Shown one piece after another: positions 33,573-43,661 of a DNA stretch of 64,000 bases; within the stretch, counting starts at the first letter, position 1, and each line of letters starts with the position of its first letter. The DNA comes from Chloroflexota bacterium (GTDB taxonomy: Bacteria > Chloroflexota > Anaerolineae > Anaerolineales > Villigracilaceae): the NCBI GenBank assembly GCA_016235425.1, contig JACRLC010000088.1, positions 1-64,000 on the forward strand. Direction: 5' to 3'. A model generated the notes under the pieces. It was not told the origin of the DNA. It saw only the letters and a program-made list of their open reading frames with translations, and did no database searches. The position numbers and the translations under genes are program-made.

Positions 33573-35063
33573 TCAATTCGATTTGCGGGGTTTGCCTTCA
33601 GCGAGTTTGCGCGCAAGGTTGACGGTGGCGTCGCTTCCGACCGTGTGGAGCAGGGCCATGTTGGGCGCGCGCATGGCTCCCACTGGATAGCCGCAGATCA
33701 ACACCACCTGCTGGCCGGAACGGATGCCTGAACTGAGAAGCGCCGCGTCCACATCGGAAAGCATCTCATCGAGGGATTTGGCATATTTTACGAGATGAGG
33801 CTGAACGCCCCAAAGAAATGCAAGCTGGCGATAGGTGGTAAGTTCGGGCGTAAACGCCAGGATGCGTTTTCCCGGCCTCGCTTTGGAGACGATCCAGGCC
33901 GAACGTCCCTGCATGGTGAACACAGAGACAGCCGTCACATCGGGATCGCGCACAAGCTCATTGGCCGCGCGCGCCATCGAAGCAATGTCGCCTTCACCCA
34001 AGCTGGCGCGCCGATCCTGCCGGCTGCCCCATTCCATAAAATGAGTCTCTGCCTCCCGGACGATGCGCACCATCATGGCAACCGCTTCAGCCGGGTATTC
34101 GCCGGAGGCCGTCTCTGCAGAGAGCATGACCGCGTCGGTACCGTCGAAAATGGCGTTGGCTACATCCGAGGCCTCGGCGCGCGTGGGAAGCGGATTCTGG
34201 ATCATGGACTCAAGCATCTGCGTTGCAGTGATCACCAGTTTGGCGCGCGCATTGGCGGCGCGGATGATGTGCTTCTGCAGGGGCGGCACACGTTCGGGCG
34301 GAAGTTCCACGCCCAGGTCGCCGCGCGCAACCATCACGCCATCCACCACGTCAAGGATCGCTTCGAGCTGGTCCATCGCCTCCGGTTTTTCCAATTTGGC
34401 GATGAGAAGCGGCATTGGTTTATCACCGGAAAGTCTCTCCATGGCGGCGCGCACGGTCTTCACATCCTCCGCACTGCGGACAAACGAAATGGCGACCGCG
34501 TCCACGCCTTGCGAGATGCCGAAGGCGAGATCGGCTTCGTCTTTTTCTGTGAATCCCGCAATACGCAGCCGGACGCCCGGAAGGTTGATTCCCTTATGGG
34601 AGGAAAGAGTCCCGCCTACGAGCACTTTCGCATCCACCACCAGACCTTCGGCAGAGAACACTTCGAGGGACATTCTCCCATCGTCGAGCAGGAGCCTATC
34701 CCCGGCATGGACGGAGTCGAAGAGCTCGCGAAAATCCACCGGGATGATTTGTTTGTCCGTTTGAGGAGGCGTTTCCTGCGTGGCATATAAACAGACCTCT
34801 TCCCCAGCAGATAATTGCAGTGGCGCAGATAATTTTCCCACGCGGATCTTCGGTCCTTGCAGGTCCTGCAATATGCCAACGGCAATCCCCGTTTTTTGAG
34901 AGACACGCCGGATGGTTGTCACGCGTTGCGCGTGTTGTTCGTGCGTACCGTGAGAAAAATTCAGGCGGGCCACATCCATCCCCGCCTTGACGAGCGATTC
35001 AAGCACAGGCTCCGAATCGCTGGCAGGGCCAATCGTTGCTACAATTTTTGCTCTTCTGATCAT
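33573..35063 (-). CDS. pyk: Pyruvate kinase
   Basis: 496 residues. It transfers the phosphoryl group of phosphoenolpyruvate to ADP in the last step of glycolysis. Clear motifs: AKIVATIGPAS (3-13), VARLNFSHGTHEQHA, LQDLQGPKIRVG, the active-site Lys in LLIAKLEKPEAMD, VARGDLGVELP, and ITATQMLESM followed by PTRAEASDVANAIFDGTDAVMLSAETASGEYP. A C-terminal allosteric domain is present (about 355-480). A palindromic repeat lies upstream. Confidence 0.96.
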   Translation of the reverse strand: MIRRAKIVATIGPASDSEPVLESLVKAGMDVARLNFSHGTHEQHAQRVTTIRRVSQKTGIAVGILQDLQGPKIRVGKLSAPLQLSAGEEVCLYATQETPPQTDKQIIPVDFRELFDSVHAGDRLLLDDGRMSLEVFSAEGLVVDAKVLVGGTLSSHKGINLPGVRLRIAGFTEKDEADLAFGISQGVDAVAISFVRSAEDVKTVRAAMERLSGDKPMPLLIAKLEKPEAMDQLEAILDVVDGVMVARGDLGVELPPERVPPLQKHIIRAANARAKLVITATQMLESMIQNPLPTRAEASDVANAIFDGTDAVMLSAETASGEYPAEAVAMMVRIVREAETHFMEWGSRQDRRASLGEGDIASMARAANELVRDPDVTAVSVFTMQGRSAWIVSKARPGKRILAFTPELTTYRQLAFLWGVQPHLVKYAKSLDEMLSDVDAALLSSGIRSGQQVVLICGYPVGAMRAPNMALLHTVGSDATVNLARKLAEGKPRKSN

Positions 35064-35153
35064 TATGTTTCCTTAATGGCGAAATATCAACAGCCCCACA
35101 TGATAGGCACAAACCAGACTTGTGTCAAGGAAGAAGAATCGTGATAGCAATTT

Positions 35154-35205
35154 GGCAGATTACGCAGATTGAAAAAAAAATCGGCGAAATCTGCGTAACC
35201 TGCGG
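35154..35205. repeat. Palindromic repeat
   Basis: GGCAGATTACGCAGATT and AATCTGCGTAACCTGC are inverted around an A-rich loop, in the 174-bp gap between pyk and the CoA transferase. Confidence 0.65.
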
Positions 35206-35237
35206 ATGAAAACAAAAAGGATTTTAGGAGCGCTCTC

Positions 35238-36548
35238 CTATAGGAAATGCAATTCCTTTGCCTGCCTTTCAAGGTCGGCGCGGAAATCGGGGTGCGCGAT
35301 GTTGATCAGTTGCCGCGCGCGCTGGCGGATGGTCTTTCCGTACAGGTCGGCCACGCCATATTCGGTGATGATGTAACGAACGTGATTGCGCGTCGTAACC
35401 ACACCCGCGCCTTCCTTCAACATGGCCGCGATGCGTGTGACCGGAGTGCCGTCTTTAAGCGTGGTCATGCTTGGCAGGGCAATGATCGGCACACCGTCCT
35501 TGGACCGCGATGCGCCATAGATAAAGTCCAATTGCCCGCCGACGCCGCTGTAAAGTTTCGGCCCAATGCTGTCTGCGCAGACCTGGCCGGTGAGGTCCAC
35601 TTCGATGGCCGAGTTGATCGCAACCATGCGTTCGTTTTGCGCGATCACGTAGGGGTCGTTGACGTATTCGGTGCGATGCAGTTCGATCAGCGGATTGTCA
35701 TCAGCCCAGTCGTAGAGCGCGTGTGTGCCAAGAATAAAACCGGCCACGATCTTGCCGGGATGCAGGGTCTTGCGCGCGTTGGTCAGCACGCCCATGTTGA
35801 CCAGGTCAATCACCCCGTCCGAGAACAACTCACTATGCACACCCAAATCTTTTTTATTGTGGAGATATTTCAAGACCGCATCCGGTATCGCGCCGATACC
35901 CAATTGCATCGTTGCGCCATCCGGGATCAACTCCGCCACGTGACCGGCAATCTTTTCCACGATTTCCGAATTGCCTTCGTCTGCCATTGCAAGTTCCGAG
36001 ATCGGGTAATTGACCGGGACAATGTAATTCAAGCGGCTGACATGAATGAATGAATCGCCAAGTGTGCGCGGCATCTGCTCGTTGACTTCGGCAATGATGA
36101 TCTTCGCCGTTTCCGCCGGAGACTTGGTAAGCCCCACTTCCACGCCGAGACTGCAAAATCCATGCTCATCGGGGATCGAGACGTGAATGATCGCCACGTC
36201 AATCGGCAAAATGCCGCGCTTGAACAACAAGGGGAACTCCGAGAGCAGGACGGGCGTAAAGTCTGCGCGGCCTTCCTGCACCGCCTTGCGAACGTTGTGG
36301 CTGATGAACAACGTATTAACGCGCAGGTGGCCCTCCATCTCCGGCTTGACGTAGTCCGCCGGCCCAATCGTCAGCGCCTGGCAAATCTCAACGTCCGTGA
36401 GATTCGGAGCGTATTCCACCAAAGCGCTGAGTATCGTCTGAGGCACAGACACGTTTCCGGTCAGAAAGATGCGCTGGCCGGATCGGATGGCACGCACAGC
36501 CTCCTGTGCGGTCACCACGCGGGATTGGTAAATGCTATTCCAGTCCAT
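35238..36548 (-). CDS. Acetyl-CoA hydrolase/4-hydroxybutyrate CoA-transferase family
   Basis: 436 residues, the usual length of the family. The catalytic Glu is probably Glu240 (GVHSELFSDGVIDL), and GVGGQLDFIYGA forms the oxyanion/CoA loop. It would exchange CoA between an acyl-CoA and acetate or a related acid. The start overlaps the end of ald by 14 nt, so they are coupled. Together with ald, rocD and argF this suggests amino-acid fermentation ending in CoA transfer. Exact substrate not determined by sequence. Confidence 0.85.
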   Translation of the reverse strand: MDWNSIYQSRVVTAQEAVRAIRSGQRIFLTGNVSVPQTILSALVEYAPNLTDVEICQALTIGPADYVKPEMEGHLRVNTLFISHNVRKAVQEGRADFTPVLLSEFPLLFKRGILPIDVAIIHVSIPDEHGFCSLGVEVGLTKSPAETAKIIIAEVNEQMPRTLGDSFIHVSRLNYIVPVNYPISELAMADEGNSEIVEKIAGHVAELIPDGATMQLGIGAIPDAVLKYLHNKKDLGVHSELFSDGVIDLVNMGVLTNARKTLHPGKIVAGFILGTHALYDWADDNPLIELHRTEYVNDPYVIAQNERMVAINSAIEVDLTGQVCADSIGPKLYSGVGGQLDFIYGASRSKDGVPIIALPSMTTLKDGTPVTRIAAMLKEGAGVVTTRNHVRYIITEYGVADLYGKTIRQRARQLINIAHPDFRADLERQAKELHFL

Positions 36549-37638
36549 CTTCCGCCTCCCTGCGATGCGAAAGCCGGGTCATGTGATGCTGCTGACCTGC
36601 ATGTGTGTTGATGGCCGTCTCGATGGCAGGATGGTCTTTCATGATATCTTCCATCCTGTTGTTCACGACCTCTAAAATGTAGGGTATCGCCGCATTGACG
36701 AATGCGTGGGTCGCGGTGCGCGCCACAACGCCTGGCATGTTCGGCACACAATAATGCAGAACACCCTCTTCGATGTAAACCGGATGCTCATGCGTGGTTG
36801 GGCGGGACGTTTCAACACATCCGCCTTCGTCAATTGAAACATCCATGATGACCGAACGCGGCTTCATCGCCCGAACCATGTCGCGCGTGACGAGGAGCGG
36901 GGCGCGCTGGCCGGAGACCAGAACCGCGCCGACAACGACATCCGCATAAGCCGTGGCGCGCTCGATATTCCGCTTTGTGGAAATCATCGTGACTATGTTC
37001 GGGAAGCGGTCTGCGATGCGTTGAAGCACCGAAATACTTTGGTCAATGACCGTCACGTGCGCGCCCATGCCGAGGAACATCTGCGTGGCGTACGTCCCCA
37101 CCACCCCGCCGCCGATCACCACCGCTTCGGCTGGTGGAACTCCCGGCACGCCGCCCATCAAAATGCCCTTCCCGCCCCAGTTATTCTGGAGCAGGCGCGC
37201 CGCAATCTGCGCGGCCATCGCGCCGCCGATCTGGCTGAACGGGCGCAGGACAGGCAGGGAACCATCGCTTAACATGATCTGCTCATAGGCTATGGCAGTG
37301 ATCTTCTTTTCGAGCAGAATATCAATCTTGTCCTTTTGCGTCGAGGGCAGGTGCAATAACCCCATCAAAATTGAGCCGGGCTTGAGCCATTCCAACTCGC
37401 CTTTCAAAGGGCGCGAGACCTTCAACAACAAGTCGGCGCGCCCGAATACTTCCTCGGCAGAATATGCAAGCCGCGCGCCTGCCCTTTCATACTCCTGGTC
37501 GCTGAAACCTGCTCCCACGCCGGCATCATGCTCAACGTAAACAACGTGCTTCTGCTGGGTGAGAATTTCTACCCCCGCAGGCGAAAGTCCCACACGAAAC
37601 TCAAACGGTCGTGTCTCTTTTGGGATTCCAATGTTCAT
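36535..37638 (-). CDS. ald: Alanine dehydrogenase
   Basis: 367 residues. It interconverts L-alanine and pyruvate plus ammonia with NAD. Motifs: MNIGIPKETRPFEFRVGLSP at the start, the substrate-binding HDAGVGAGFSD region, and a Rossmann GGGVVGTYATQMFLGMGAHVTVID. The Lys and His expected near 75 and 95 are present (LLKVSRPLKGEL; GLLHLPS). It is the second of a minus-strand run, 111 bp downstream of rocD with a palindromic repeat in the gap. Confidence 0.92.
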   Translation of the reverse strand: MNIGIPKETRPFEFRVGLSPAGVEILTQQKHVVYVEHDAGVGAGFSDQEYERAGARLAYSAEEVFGRADLLLKVSRPLKGELEWLKPGSILMGLLHLPSTQKDKIDILLEKKITAIAYEQIMLSDGSLPVLRPFSQIGGAMAAQIAARLLQNNWGGKGILMGGVPGVPPAEAVVIGGGVVGTYATQMFLGMGAHVTVIDQSISVLQRIADRFPNIVTMISTKRNIERATAYADVVVGAVLVSGQRAPLLVTRDMVRAMKPRSVIMDVSIDEGGCVETSRPTTHEHPVYIEEGVLHYCVPNMPGVVARTATHAFVNAAIPYILEVVNNRMEDIMKDHPAIETAINTHAGQQHHMTRLSHRREAEDGLE

Positions 37639-37651
37639 AATTATTCCTCCG

Positions 37652-37745
37652 CCCTCATCCCCGACCCTTCCCCCGAAAGGGAAAGGGAGTCCCCTCTCCC
37701 GCCTGCCCCCGTTCTTTGGGGGTCGGGAGAGGGTTAGGGTGAGGG
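37652..37745. repeat. Palindromic repeat between rocD and ald
   Basis: It runs from CCCTCATCCCCGACCC to GGGTTAGGGTGAGGG, with CCCCGAAAGGGAAAGGG and CCCCGTTCTTTGGGGG inner hairpins. Same family as the insert inside hsdM (17681-17757). Confidence 0.8.
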
Positions 37746-37749
37746 AAAT

Positions 37750-38952
37750 TTATTTCATGTTCAAAACATCGCGAATTCCGGGCAGCGCCCAGTCAATCGT
37801 TTCCTTGTCAATCACAAGCGGCGGGGCAAAGCGGATCACGTTATCGTGCGTCTCTTTTGCGAGGATGCCTTTCTCCTGCAAGGCTTCGCAGAACCGGCGC
37901 GCGCCCTTCGCCTCCGGCTTCAACTCGACGCCGATCAAAAGACCGCGTCCGCGCACCTCTTTTACATGCGGACTCGGAATCTCGGACAATTGCTCCATAA
38001 AATATTCGCCCAACTTTTGAGAGTTTTCCGCCAAATTTTCATCACGGATCACGCCTAACGAAGCGCGGGCTACCGCCGCCGCGAGAGGATTCCCGCCGAA
38101 AGTTGACCCGTGCTCCCCCGGCTTGAACAGGCCCAGCACGGCCTTGTCCGCGAGCACCGCGCTGACCGGGTAAAACCCGCCCGAAAGAGCTTTGCCCACG
38201 ATGGTCACATCCGGGCGCACGCCTTCATGCTGGCAGGCAAAGAGCTTGCCCGTGCGCGCCAGGCCGGTCTGGATTTCATCCGCCATGAACAGGACGTTGT
38301 TCTTCCTGCAAATCTCAGCCACCTTCTTGAGATAACCCGCAGGCGGGATGATCACGCCGCCTTCGCCTTGAATCGGTTCGAGCATCACCGCGGCAGTATT
38401 GAGCGTGATGGCTTTTTCAATCGCATCTGCATCGCCGTATTTCACGGTGACAAATCCCGGCGTGAACGGCCCAAAATCATCGCGGTAGCCTGGCTCAGTT
38501 GAAAACGAAATGACGGTCACGGTGCGCCCGTGGAAGTTGCCCGCAGCGATGATGATCTCTGCTTGATGGCGCGGCACCTTCTTCACAACGTAAGCCCACT
38601 TGCGCGCCAGTTTCACCGCCGTCTCGACCGCTTCCGCGCCCGAATTCATCGGCAGGGACATTTCGTAGCCGGTCATCTCGGAGAGTTCCTTGTAAAGAAG
38701 CGGCAACTGGTCATTGCGGAAAGCGCGCGAAGTGAGCGTCACCTTCTTCGCCTGTTCCACCAGTGCATCCAAAATTTTCGGATGAACATGTCCCTGATTG
38801 ACCGCCGAATATGCGCTCAGACAATCAAGATATTTTTTTCCATCCACATCATAGACCCACACCCCCTCAGCCTTTTCGATGACTACATCGAGCGGGCGGT
38901 AATTATGCGCGCCAAATTGTTCCTCTAAAGAAATGTAATCTTTTGTATTCAT
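37750..38952 (-). CDS. rocD: Ornithine aminotransferase
   Basis: 400 residues, class III PLP-dependent aminotransferase. It converts ornithine and 2-oxoglutarate to glutamate-5-semialdehyde and glutamate. Signatures: [27 protein letters not shown] at the start, [34 protein letters not shown] (Asp for the pyridine N), and the PLP Lys in [18 protein letters not shown]. The gene starts 11 bp after argF, so both draw on ornithine in one transcript. Confidence 0.94.
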   Translation of the reverse strand: MNTKDYISLEEQFGAHNYRPLDVVIEKAEGVWVYDVDGKKYLDCLSAYSAVNQGHVHPKILDALVEQAKKVTLTSRAFRNDQLPLLYKELSEMTGYEMSLPMNSGAEAVETAVKLARKWAYVVKKVPRHQAEIIIAAGNFHGRTVTVISFSTEPGYRDDFGPFTPGFVTVKYGDADAIEKAITLNTAAVMLEPIQGEGGVIIPPAGYLKKVAEICRKNNVLFMADEIQTGLARTGKLFACQHEGVRPDVTIVGKALSGGFYPVSAVLADKAVLGLFKPGEHGSTFGGNPLAAAVARASLGVIRDENLAENSQKLGEYFMEQLSEIPSPHVKEVRGRGLLIGVELKPEAKGARRFCEALQEKGILAKETHDNVIRFAPPLVIDKETIDWALPGIRDVLNMK

Positions 38953-38963
38953 TTATTCACCTG

Positions 38964-39905
38964 TTAAGCCACACCAAACAATCTCGCCAGAATTGCCTTC
39001 TGTGCATGCAAGCGGTTATGCGCCTGCGGGAAGATGACCGAGTGCGGGCCGTCGGCTACTTCATCTGTCAACTCGTGGTTGCGATGTGCGGGCAGGCAGT
39101 GCATCACGATCACATCCTTGTCCGCTTCGCTGACGAGTTGGGCGTTCACTTGATACGGCGGGAAGACTTTCCCGCGCCTGGCGGTTTCCTCCTCCTGTCC
39201 CATCGAAGTCCATGTGTCGGTATAAATTACGTGCGCGCCTTTCACGGCCTCGTGCGGATCGCGAATGAACCTAAGTAGGGGCGGGGTAACCCCGCCCCTA
39301 CCCGTTTTTTCGGCAATCTTCTTTGCAACCTCAATTGCTTTCGGATTCAAGTCGTAGCCCTCGGGGCTGGCAAGCGTGAAATTCCAGCCTAATTTCGCGC
39401 TAACGTGCATGAGCGAAACAGCCACGTTGTTTCCATCTCCCACGAAAGCCACGTTCAAGCCTTTCTTCTTTCCGAATTTTTCCTGAATGGTCAGCGCGTC
39501 GGCCATGCCCTGGCAGGGATGGTTGTAATCGCTCAAGCCGTTGACCACCGGCACATCCGACCACTTCGCCAGTTCCAGCACGTGCTCATGCTCGAACACG
39601 CGCGCCATCAACCCGTGGACGTAACCCGAAAGCACGCGCGCCACATCCGCAATGGATTCGCGCTTGCCCAAACCGATTTCTGCCGGCGAAAGATATAACG
39701 CATCACCGCCCATGTGACGCATCGCCATGTCAAAAGACACGCGCGTCCGCAGACTGGGCTTCTGGAAGATCATACCCAGCACTTTCCCCTCGAATAATGG
39801 CTTGTTTCCTTTTTTGAAATATTCCTTCTTGAGTTTTATCGCGAGATCGAGCAGATCCTGCACTTCATCAGATGATAGATCAGATATTGCCAAAAAATGT
39901 TCCAT
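38964..39905 (-). CDS. argF: Ornithine carbamoyltransferase with in-frame palindromic insert
   Basis: 313 residues from the ATG at 39905 (GAAGGAGAAA just before it; an ATG at 39953 is less likely). It makes or breaks citrulline from ornithine and carbamoyl phosphate. Motifs: [10 protein letters not shown] (carbamoyl phosphate), [19 protein letters not shown], the ornithine region and HCLPAHR. Between KKIAEKTG and [11 protein letters not shown] a 27-bp perfect palindrome (39275-39301) is read as GRGGVTPPL. Related enzymes have about six fewer residues here, in a surface loop, so activity is probably kept. Confidence 0.93.
   Translation of the reverse strand: MEHFLAISDLSSDEVQDLLDLAIKLKKEYFKKGNKPLFEGKVLGMIFQKPSLRTRVSFDMAMRHMGGDALYLSPAEIGLGKRESIADVARVLSGYVHGLMARVFEHEHVLELAKWSDVPVVNGLSDYNHPCQGMADALTIQEKFGKKKGLNVAFVGDGNNVAVSLMHVSAKLGWNFTLASPEGYDLNPKAIEVAKKIAEKTGRGGVTPPLLRFIRDPHEAVKGAHVIYTDTWTSMGQEEETARRGKVFPPYQVNAQLVSEADKDVIVMHCLPAHRNHELTDEVADGPHSVIFPQAHNRLHAQKAILARLFGVA
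39275..39301. repeat. 27-bp palindrome within argF
   Basis: GTAGGGGCGGGGT, a single A, then the exact complement. It is of the GC-rich scattered-repeat type often found between genes, but here lies inside an intact enzyme gene and keeps frame. Confidence 0.85.
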
Positions 39906-40011
39906 ATTTTCTCCTTCAAAAATTAGTATATCGTGAACGAGCAATCCTGCCACGTCTCAAGCATCACGCGTTTGGTATGACAAATTTACATAAAAAAACA
40001 CACAGCGGGAA

Positions 40012-40044
40012 AGGTGACAGTCACTTGCGAAGTGACTGTCACCT
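40012..40044. repeat. Inverted repeat with 15-bp arms, 3-nt loop
   Basis: AGGTGACAGTCACTT-GCG-AAGTGACTGTCACCT lies between argF and the MBL gene. The arms are those of 30941-31003, with T-A here where C-G stands there. Confidence 0.8.
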
Positions 40045-40075
40045 GCGCTCTCTTCACAGGGAAACCAATAATTCC

Positions 40076-40984
40076 TTATTGAGAGGCCATCTTCACCTTT
40101 TTCCAATAACGATACAATCCATCCGCAGACATGCCCGGCGGGTTGGCAAGTTCATATGACCGCATCACATCCTCGCTCAGACCACTCTCGACTCCCTCTT
40201 CAACCATCCATTCGGTGAAACTCTCACGCAATTCATCAATCGGCGGGTCTCCGGGCATCACCTGTTCCAGCCAGCGTGCGGCAGAGTCGAGTCCTTTTTC
40301 AACTTCGTTCAAATGCCATTCGGGGTCATCGTAAATTCCAAAGTGTGTCGGCGCGATGTACGCAAGTTTTTGCTTCCTCAACCTTGCCAGACTCTCATGC
40401 CATTTTTCCAAATGCAATTCGGGCGGCGGCATGGGTGCGCGCAAATATGGATACCCCGGAATGCGGACTCCGCCCACGTCGCCGGTGAAACAAAGATTCT
40501 CAAACAGATACGCGTAATGATGCTCCGCGTGACCCGGCGTATTCAACGCGACGAATCGCAGTTCCCCGATTACGATCTCCTCCGCATCCTGCACGACCCG
40601 CAGCCTGCTTCCGTTTACAGGCAGGAATTCACCCCAGAGAGAATCCATTTTGTCGCCGTAAATGCGCGCGGCGCTCGCGAGAAGTTTTTCCGGGTTAAGC
40701 ATGTGTGGCGCACCCACCGGATGCACGATGATCTCCGCGCCCTGCTCCGACCACCATCCTGCCGCGCCTGCGTGGTCGAGATGGATGTGCGTGAGCAGAA
40801 CGTGGGTAATGTCGCGGGGAGATAAGCCTTGTGCCGCCAGACCAGCTAAAAGTCCCGCGTGACACGAACCCGGCCCAGACTCAACGAGAACCGCGCCGGA
40901 CGAGTGTCGAATCAAATAGGACGCGATGGCCTGCGTCTTGTTTTGAAATTTCAAATCAAGTGTGACAACTCGGGTCTTTGCCAT
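40076..40984 (-). CDS. MBL-fold metallo-hydrolase
   Basis: 302 residues. The zinc motif is THIHLDHAG (His66, His68, Asp70, His71), with further ligands expected in NTPGHAEHH and the FTGDVGG Asp; a later His (PTHFGIY) completes the site. The C-terminal ~80 residues are helical. Glyoxalase II-like or related hydrolase; substrate unknown. Its start lies 34 nt inside the DUF58 gene, making it the third gene of the MoxR operon. Confidence 0.85.
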   Translation of the reverse strand: MAKTRVVTLDLKFQNKTQAIASYLIRHSSGAVLVESGPGSCHAGLLAGLAAQGLSPRDITHVLLTHIHLDHAGAAGWWSEQGAEIIVHPVGAPHMLNPEKLLASAARIYGDKMDSLWGEFLPVNGSRLRVVQDAEEIVIGELRFVALNTPGHAEHHYAYLFENLCFTGDVGGVRIPGYPYLRAPMPPPELHLEKWHESLARLRKQKLAYIAPTHFGIYDDPEWHLNEVEKGLDSAARWLEQVMPGDPPIDELRESFTEWMVEEGVESGLSEDVMRSYELANPPGMSADGLYRYWKKVKMASQ

Positions 40985-42270
40985 TGGTCCACATCCTGAT
41001 AAATGATTTGAGACGAAAAACTGGAGAGCGTCTGGGAAAGATTTGCATCACATGGGATGATGCAAACCGGCACGCGGCTTTCGTTGAGCGATTGGGCGAG
41101 TTTTTCGGTGCCGCGCTCGCCGGAAAATGTGGAGGCATCAAGGAGGACAACCACGGGGCGAAGGTTGCGGCGCTGCAGATCGTCCACGGCGGCAAGAAGG
41201 TCGGAGCGAACGGTGGGTGTGATCAGGATCACGCTGGAACCCTGGGGCAGTTGTGAGGCTTGCGTCGCCACCAGTTCGGCCAGTGAAAGTTTACCGCGCG
41301 CTTCGACGAATGCCAGCATCTCCAAAATTTTGCTTTCCTGCCGTTCACTGCGCTCCGCCGGAAGGACGGTGTAACCGCGCCCCGCGCTGATCAGGCCAAC
41401 CGCGCGGCGCTGCAACAAAAAATAACGCGCCAGCGATGCGGCAATCGTGGCGGAATATTCGAGCGTGGACGGAGGCAGTTGAAAAGTGGGACGGCGGCCA
41501 AAGAGCATGGCTTCCATGGGCACTTCGCTTTGCTTGTGCTGTTTTTCCACGTGGACTTTTTCCTGCGCGTCGAGGAATATCCACACTTCAGATTGCGGAT
41601 CCTGGTCGAATTCCTTCACCATCAATTGGCCGCGGCGCGCGCTGGTAAGCCAGTGTATCCGTTTCATGGCATCGCCATGAACATACTCGCGCACGCCCGC
41701 CGCGTGAGGGGTCATGTCTGCGGATTTGCGCCGGATAACCTGTCCGCCGGGGAGCAGACCCGGCGGCATGACAAAGGCTTGAATGTTGACCAACATTGGA
41801 AGCACGACCAGCGATTGAGTACTGGGAAATCGCCTGGTGACATGAAAAAGGCCGAAAGGATCGCCCACCGTGAGAGTCGTTGGACCGAGAGGAAAACCAC
41901 CCCGGCGTGTAAGCCAGGTGCGGGCAAGATAGGAACGTTTTTGTTTGCCGAATAAAAGCGTGAGCAGGCGTGAGCCGGATGCGAATGGAGCCGTACTTTC
42001 ATTGGCTACTTCCACCCACGGCGCGATAAGGGAGCTGTTATTGCTTACTTCAAAATGCTCTTCGAACATATCCCCTACATTGGCACGCAAGGCGCGCGCG
42101 TGACGTTGGACACGCAAGGTGCGCGCCACCCAGCGAGTCCATGCCCAACTGGCAACGCCAAGCAGGAGGCCGAGATACAGCAAACGCGAATAGATCGGTG
42201 AGCCTTTTATCATTGCTCCCCCCGCGCCGATGATGATCAGCAGGGCAACGAATATGCGCCCGGAATTCAT
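40951..42270 (-). CDS. DUF58 domain protein
   Basis: 439 residues. Two membrane helices lie near the N-terminus (about 3-20, 26-42), then a beta domain, and DUF58 proper around [40 protein letters not shown] (about 185-225), followed by a von Willebrand A-like end. It normally works with a MoxR AAA+ ATPase, whose gene precedes it with a 4-nt overlap. Roles proposed for such pairs are assembly or activation of membrane or metal-containing complexes; the specific target is unknown here. Confidence 0.88.
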   Translation of the reverse strand: MNSGRIFVALLIIIGAGGAMIKGSPIYSRLLYLGLLLGVASWAWTRWVARTLRVQRHARALRANVGDMFEEHFEVSNNSSLIAPWVEVANESTAPFASGSRLLTLLFGKQKRSYLARTWLTRRGGFPLGPTTLTVGDPFGLFHVTRRFPSTQSLVVLPMLVNIQAFVMPPGLLPGGQVIRRKSADMTPHAAGVREYVHGDAMKRIHWLTSARRGQLMVKEFDQDPQSEVWIFLDAQEKVHVEKQHKQSEVPMEAMLFGRRPTFQLPPSTLEYSATIAASLARYFLLQRRAVGLISAGRGYTVLPAERSERQESKILEMLAFVEARGKLSLAELVATQASQLPQGSSVILITPTVRSDLLAAVDDLQRRNLRPVVVLLDASTFSGERGTEKLAQSLNESRVPVCIIPCDANLSQTLSSFSSQIIYQDVDQWQRPELSHLI

Positions 42271-43241
42271 CTCGTTTTCTTCCTGGCCGGTTCGGGTGAA
42301 AAGTCACCGCCCGGCACTGGCGTGCCATTGATGATTTCCTGCGTGATCCGATCCGATCCCAAATCCCGCAGGCGCGCGCCCGGGCTGACAATAATGCGAT
42401 GCGCCAGAACGGACACTGCCAACGCCTGGATGTCATCCGGCAGAACGTAATCACGGCCAAGCAAGGCGGCACGCGCCTGCCCCGCGCGTGAAAGCGCCAA
42501 ACTGCCGCGCGGGCTTGCACCGAGGTATACGTCCGCGCTCTGGCGGGTATTCGTGGTCAATTCAACAATGTAGCGTTTGATCGCCGGGGAAACAAAGATA
42601 TGCTTTACCGCGTCCACCGCATCCAGAATTTCCTTTGTCTTCACCACCGCGGTAATGGATTCAATCGGATGCTGGATCTGCTGGTCGTCGAGAATGCGGA
42701 TTTCATGCAGTGCAGAAGGATAGCCAAGACGCAGCCGCAGAAGGAAGCGGTCGAGCTGCGCTTCGGGGAGCGGGAAGGTGCCTTCGTATTCAATCGGGTT
42801 TTGGGTGGCAAGCACCATGAACGGTTTAGGCAAAACGTGCGTCGTGCCATCCACAGTGACCTGTCGTTCCTCCATCGCTTCGAGCAGGGCGGCCTGTGTC
42901 TTTGGCGTGGCGCGGTTGATCTCGTCGGCCAGCACGATCTGTCCGATCACCGGCCCGGGGCGGAATTCAAATTTTCCTTTTTGCTGGTTATAAATCGAAA
43001 CGCCGGTTACGTCGCTGGGGAGCATATCCGGCGTGAATTGGATACGGTTGAAACTGCAATCGAGTGAGCGGGCAAGACTGCGCGCGAGCATGGTCTTGCC
43101 AACGCCCGGCACGTCTTCGATCAGCACGTGTCCCTGGCATAAGAGGCCAATGACGATCAACTCTATTGACTGCTTTTTTCCAACAATCACCTTTTCAAGA
43201 TTTTCGATCACACGTTCGCCGAATGCTTTAATGTCGGTCAT
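42267..43241 (-). CDS. MoxR family AAA+ ATPase
   Basis: 324 residues from the ATG at 43241 (an ATG at 43289 would add 16 residues and is less like homologues). Walker A is [16 protein letters not shown], Walker [15 protein letters not shown], sensor 1 [12 protein letters not shown], then [12 protein letters not shown] with the arginine finger. It is a chaperone-like ATPase acting with the DUF58 protein encoded next. Likely promoter lies in the 100-bp gap towards the tRNA gene. Confidence 0.9.
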   Translation of the reverse strand: MTDIKAFGERVIENLEKVIVGKKQSIELIVIGLLCQGHVLIEDVPGVGKTMLARSLARSLDCSFNRIQFTPDMLPSDVTGVSIYNQQKGKFEFRPGPVIGQIVLADEINRATPKTQAALLEAMEERQVTVDGTTHVLPKPFMVLATQNPIEYEGTFPLPEAQLDRFLLRLRLGYPSALHEIRILDDQQIQHPIESITAVVKTKEILDAVDAVKHIFVSPAIKRYIVELTTNTRQSADVYLGASPRGSLALSRAGQARAALLGRDYVLPDDIQALAVSVLAHRIIVSPGARLRDLGSDRITQEIINGTPVPGGDFSPEPARKKTR

Positions 43242-43327
43242 GAGAGAGATGCCCTTTCGAATGAGTTGGTGCGATTCTAACATGTCCACCCCGCTTACGT
43301 CATGCTACGACGGAGGGATTTATCGTG

Positions 43328-43333
43328 TATAAT
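43328..43333 (+). promoter_or_regulatory. -10 box of the tRNA-Arg gene
   Basis: TATAAT ends 9 bp before the first base of the tRNA, a fitting distance for a start just ahead of it. No clear -35 is present. Confidence 0.45.
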
Positions 43334-43342
43334 CCGGCGCGT

Positions 43343-43415
43343 GCCCCAGTAGTTCAATGGACAGAACGCCTGACTTCGGATCAGTAGGTTGTGGGTTCGA
43401 ATCCTGCCTGGGGCG
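43343..43415 (+). tRNA. tRNA-Arg (anticodon TCG)
   Basis: A full cloverleaf is readable: acceptor GCCCCAG pairs with CTGGGGC, D arm GTTC/GAAC, anticodon stem CCTGA/TCAGT with loop CTTCGGA (anticodon TCG), T arm GTGGG-TTCGAAT-CCTGC, discriminator G. CCA is not encoded. It reads CGA and other CGN codons depending on wobble modification. Confidence 0.95.
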
Positions 43416-43423
43416 CCTTTTTT

Positions 43424-43648
43424 ATGGATGAAGAACCGCTCAGACTCGTCCGACTCCTGCTCCCGCGACTTGAGAGAATCTCCGCTGATTCATATTGGGC
43501 ACACCGCGCGAGCGGGGCACGCGGGTCATTGCTGAGGATGTTGGAAAATGCCGAAAAAGGGAGGCAGGTTCCGGGGTCCGAGATGAAGCGTGCGATTGAG
43601 TTGGGATTCAAAATTTTGGAACACGCCGCACGCGAACGGGTCAGATAA
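43424..43648 (+). CDS. Small conserved hypothetical protein
   Basis: 74 residues, starting 8 bp after the tRNA; an earlier ATG-type frame from 43391 would begin inside the tRNA and is rejected. The protein is basic and helical (LRLVRLLLPRLERISADS, ASGARGSLLRMLENAEKG, LGFKILEHAARE). A terminator follows closely. No strong ribosome binding site is seen, so processing of a tRNA-mRNA transcript would leave a nearly leaderless message. Confidence 0.6.
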   Translation: MDEEPLRLVRLLLPRLERISADSYWAHRASGARGSLLRMLENAEKGRQVPGSEMKRAIELGFKILEHAARERVR

Positions 43649-43661
43649 GTCAGAAATAACT

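Noticed and set aside
33795-34790. 331-codon open frame on the plus strand
   Set aside because: Antisense to pyruvate kinase, whose catalytic motifs are all present on the minus strand.
43391-43423. Upstream in-frame start for the small gene after the tRNA
   Set aside because: It would place the N-terminus inside the T arm and acceptor stem of tRNA-Arg.
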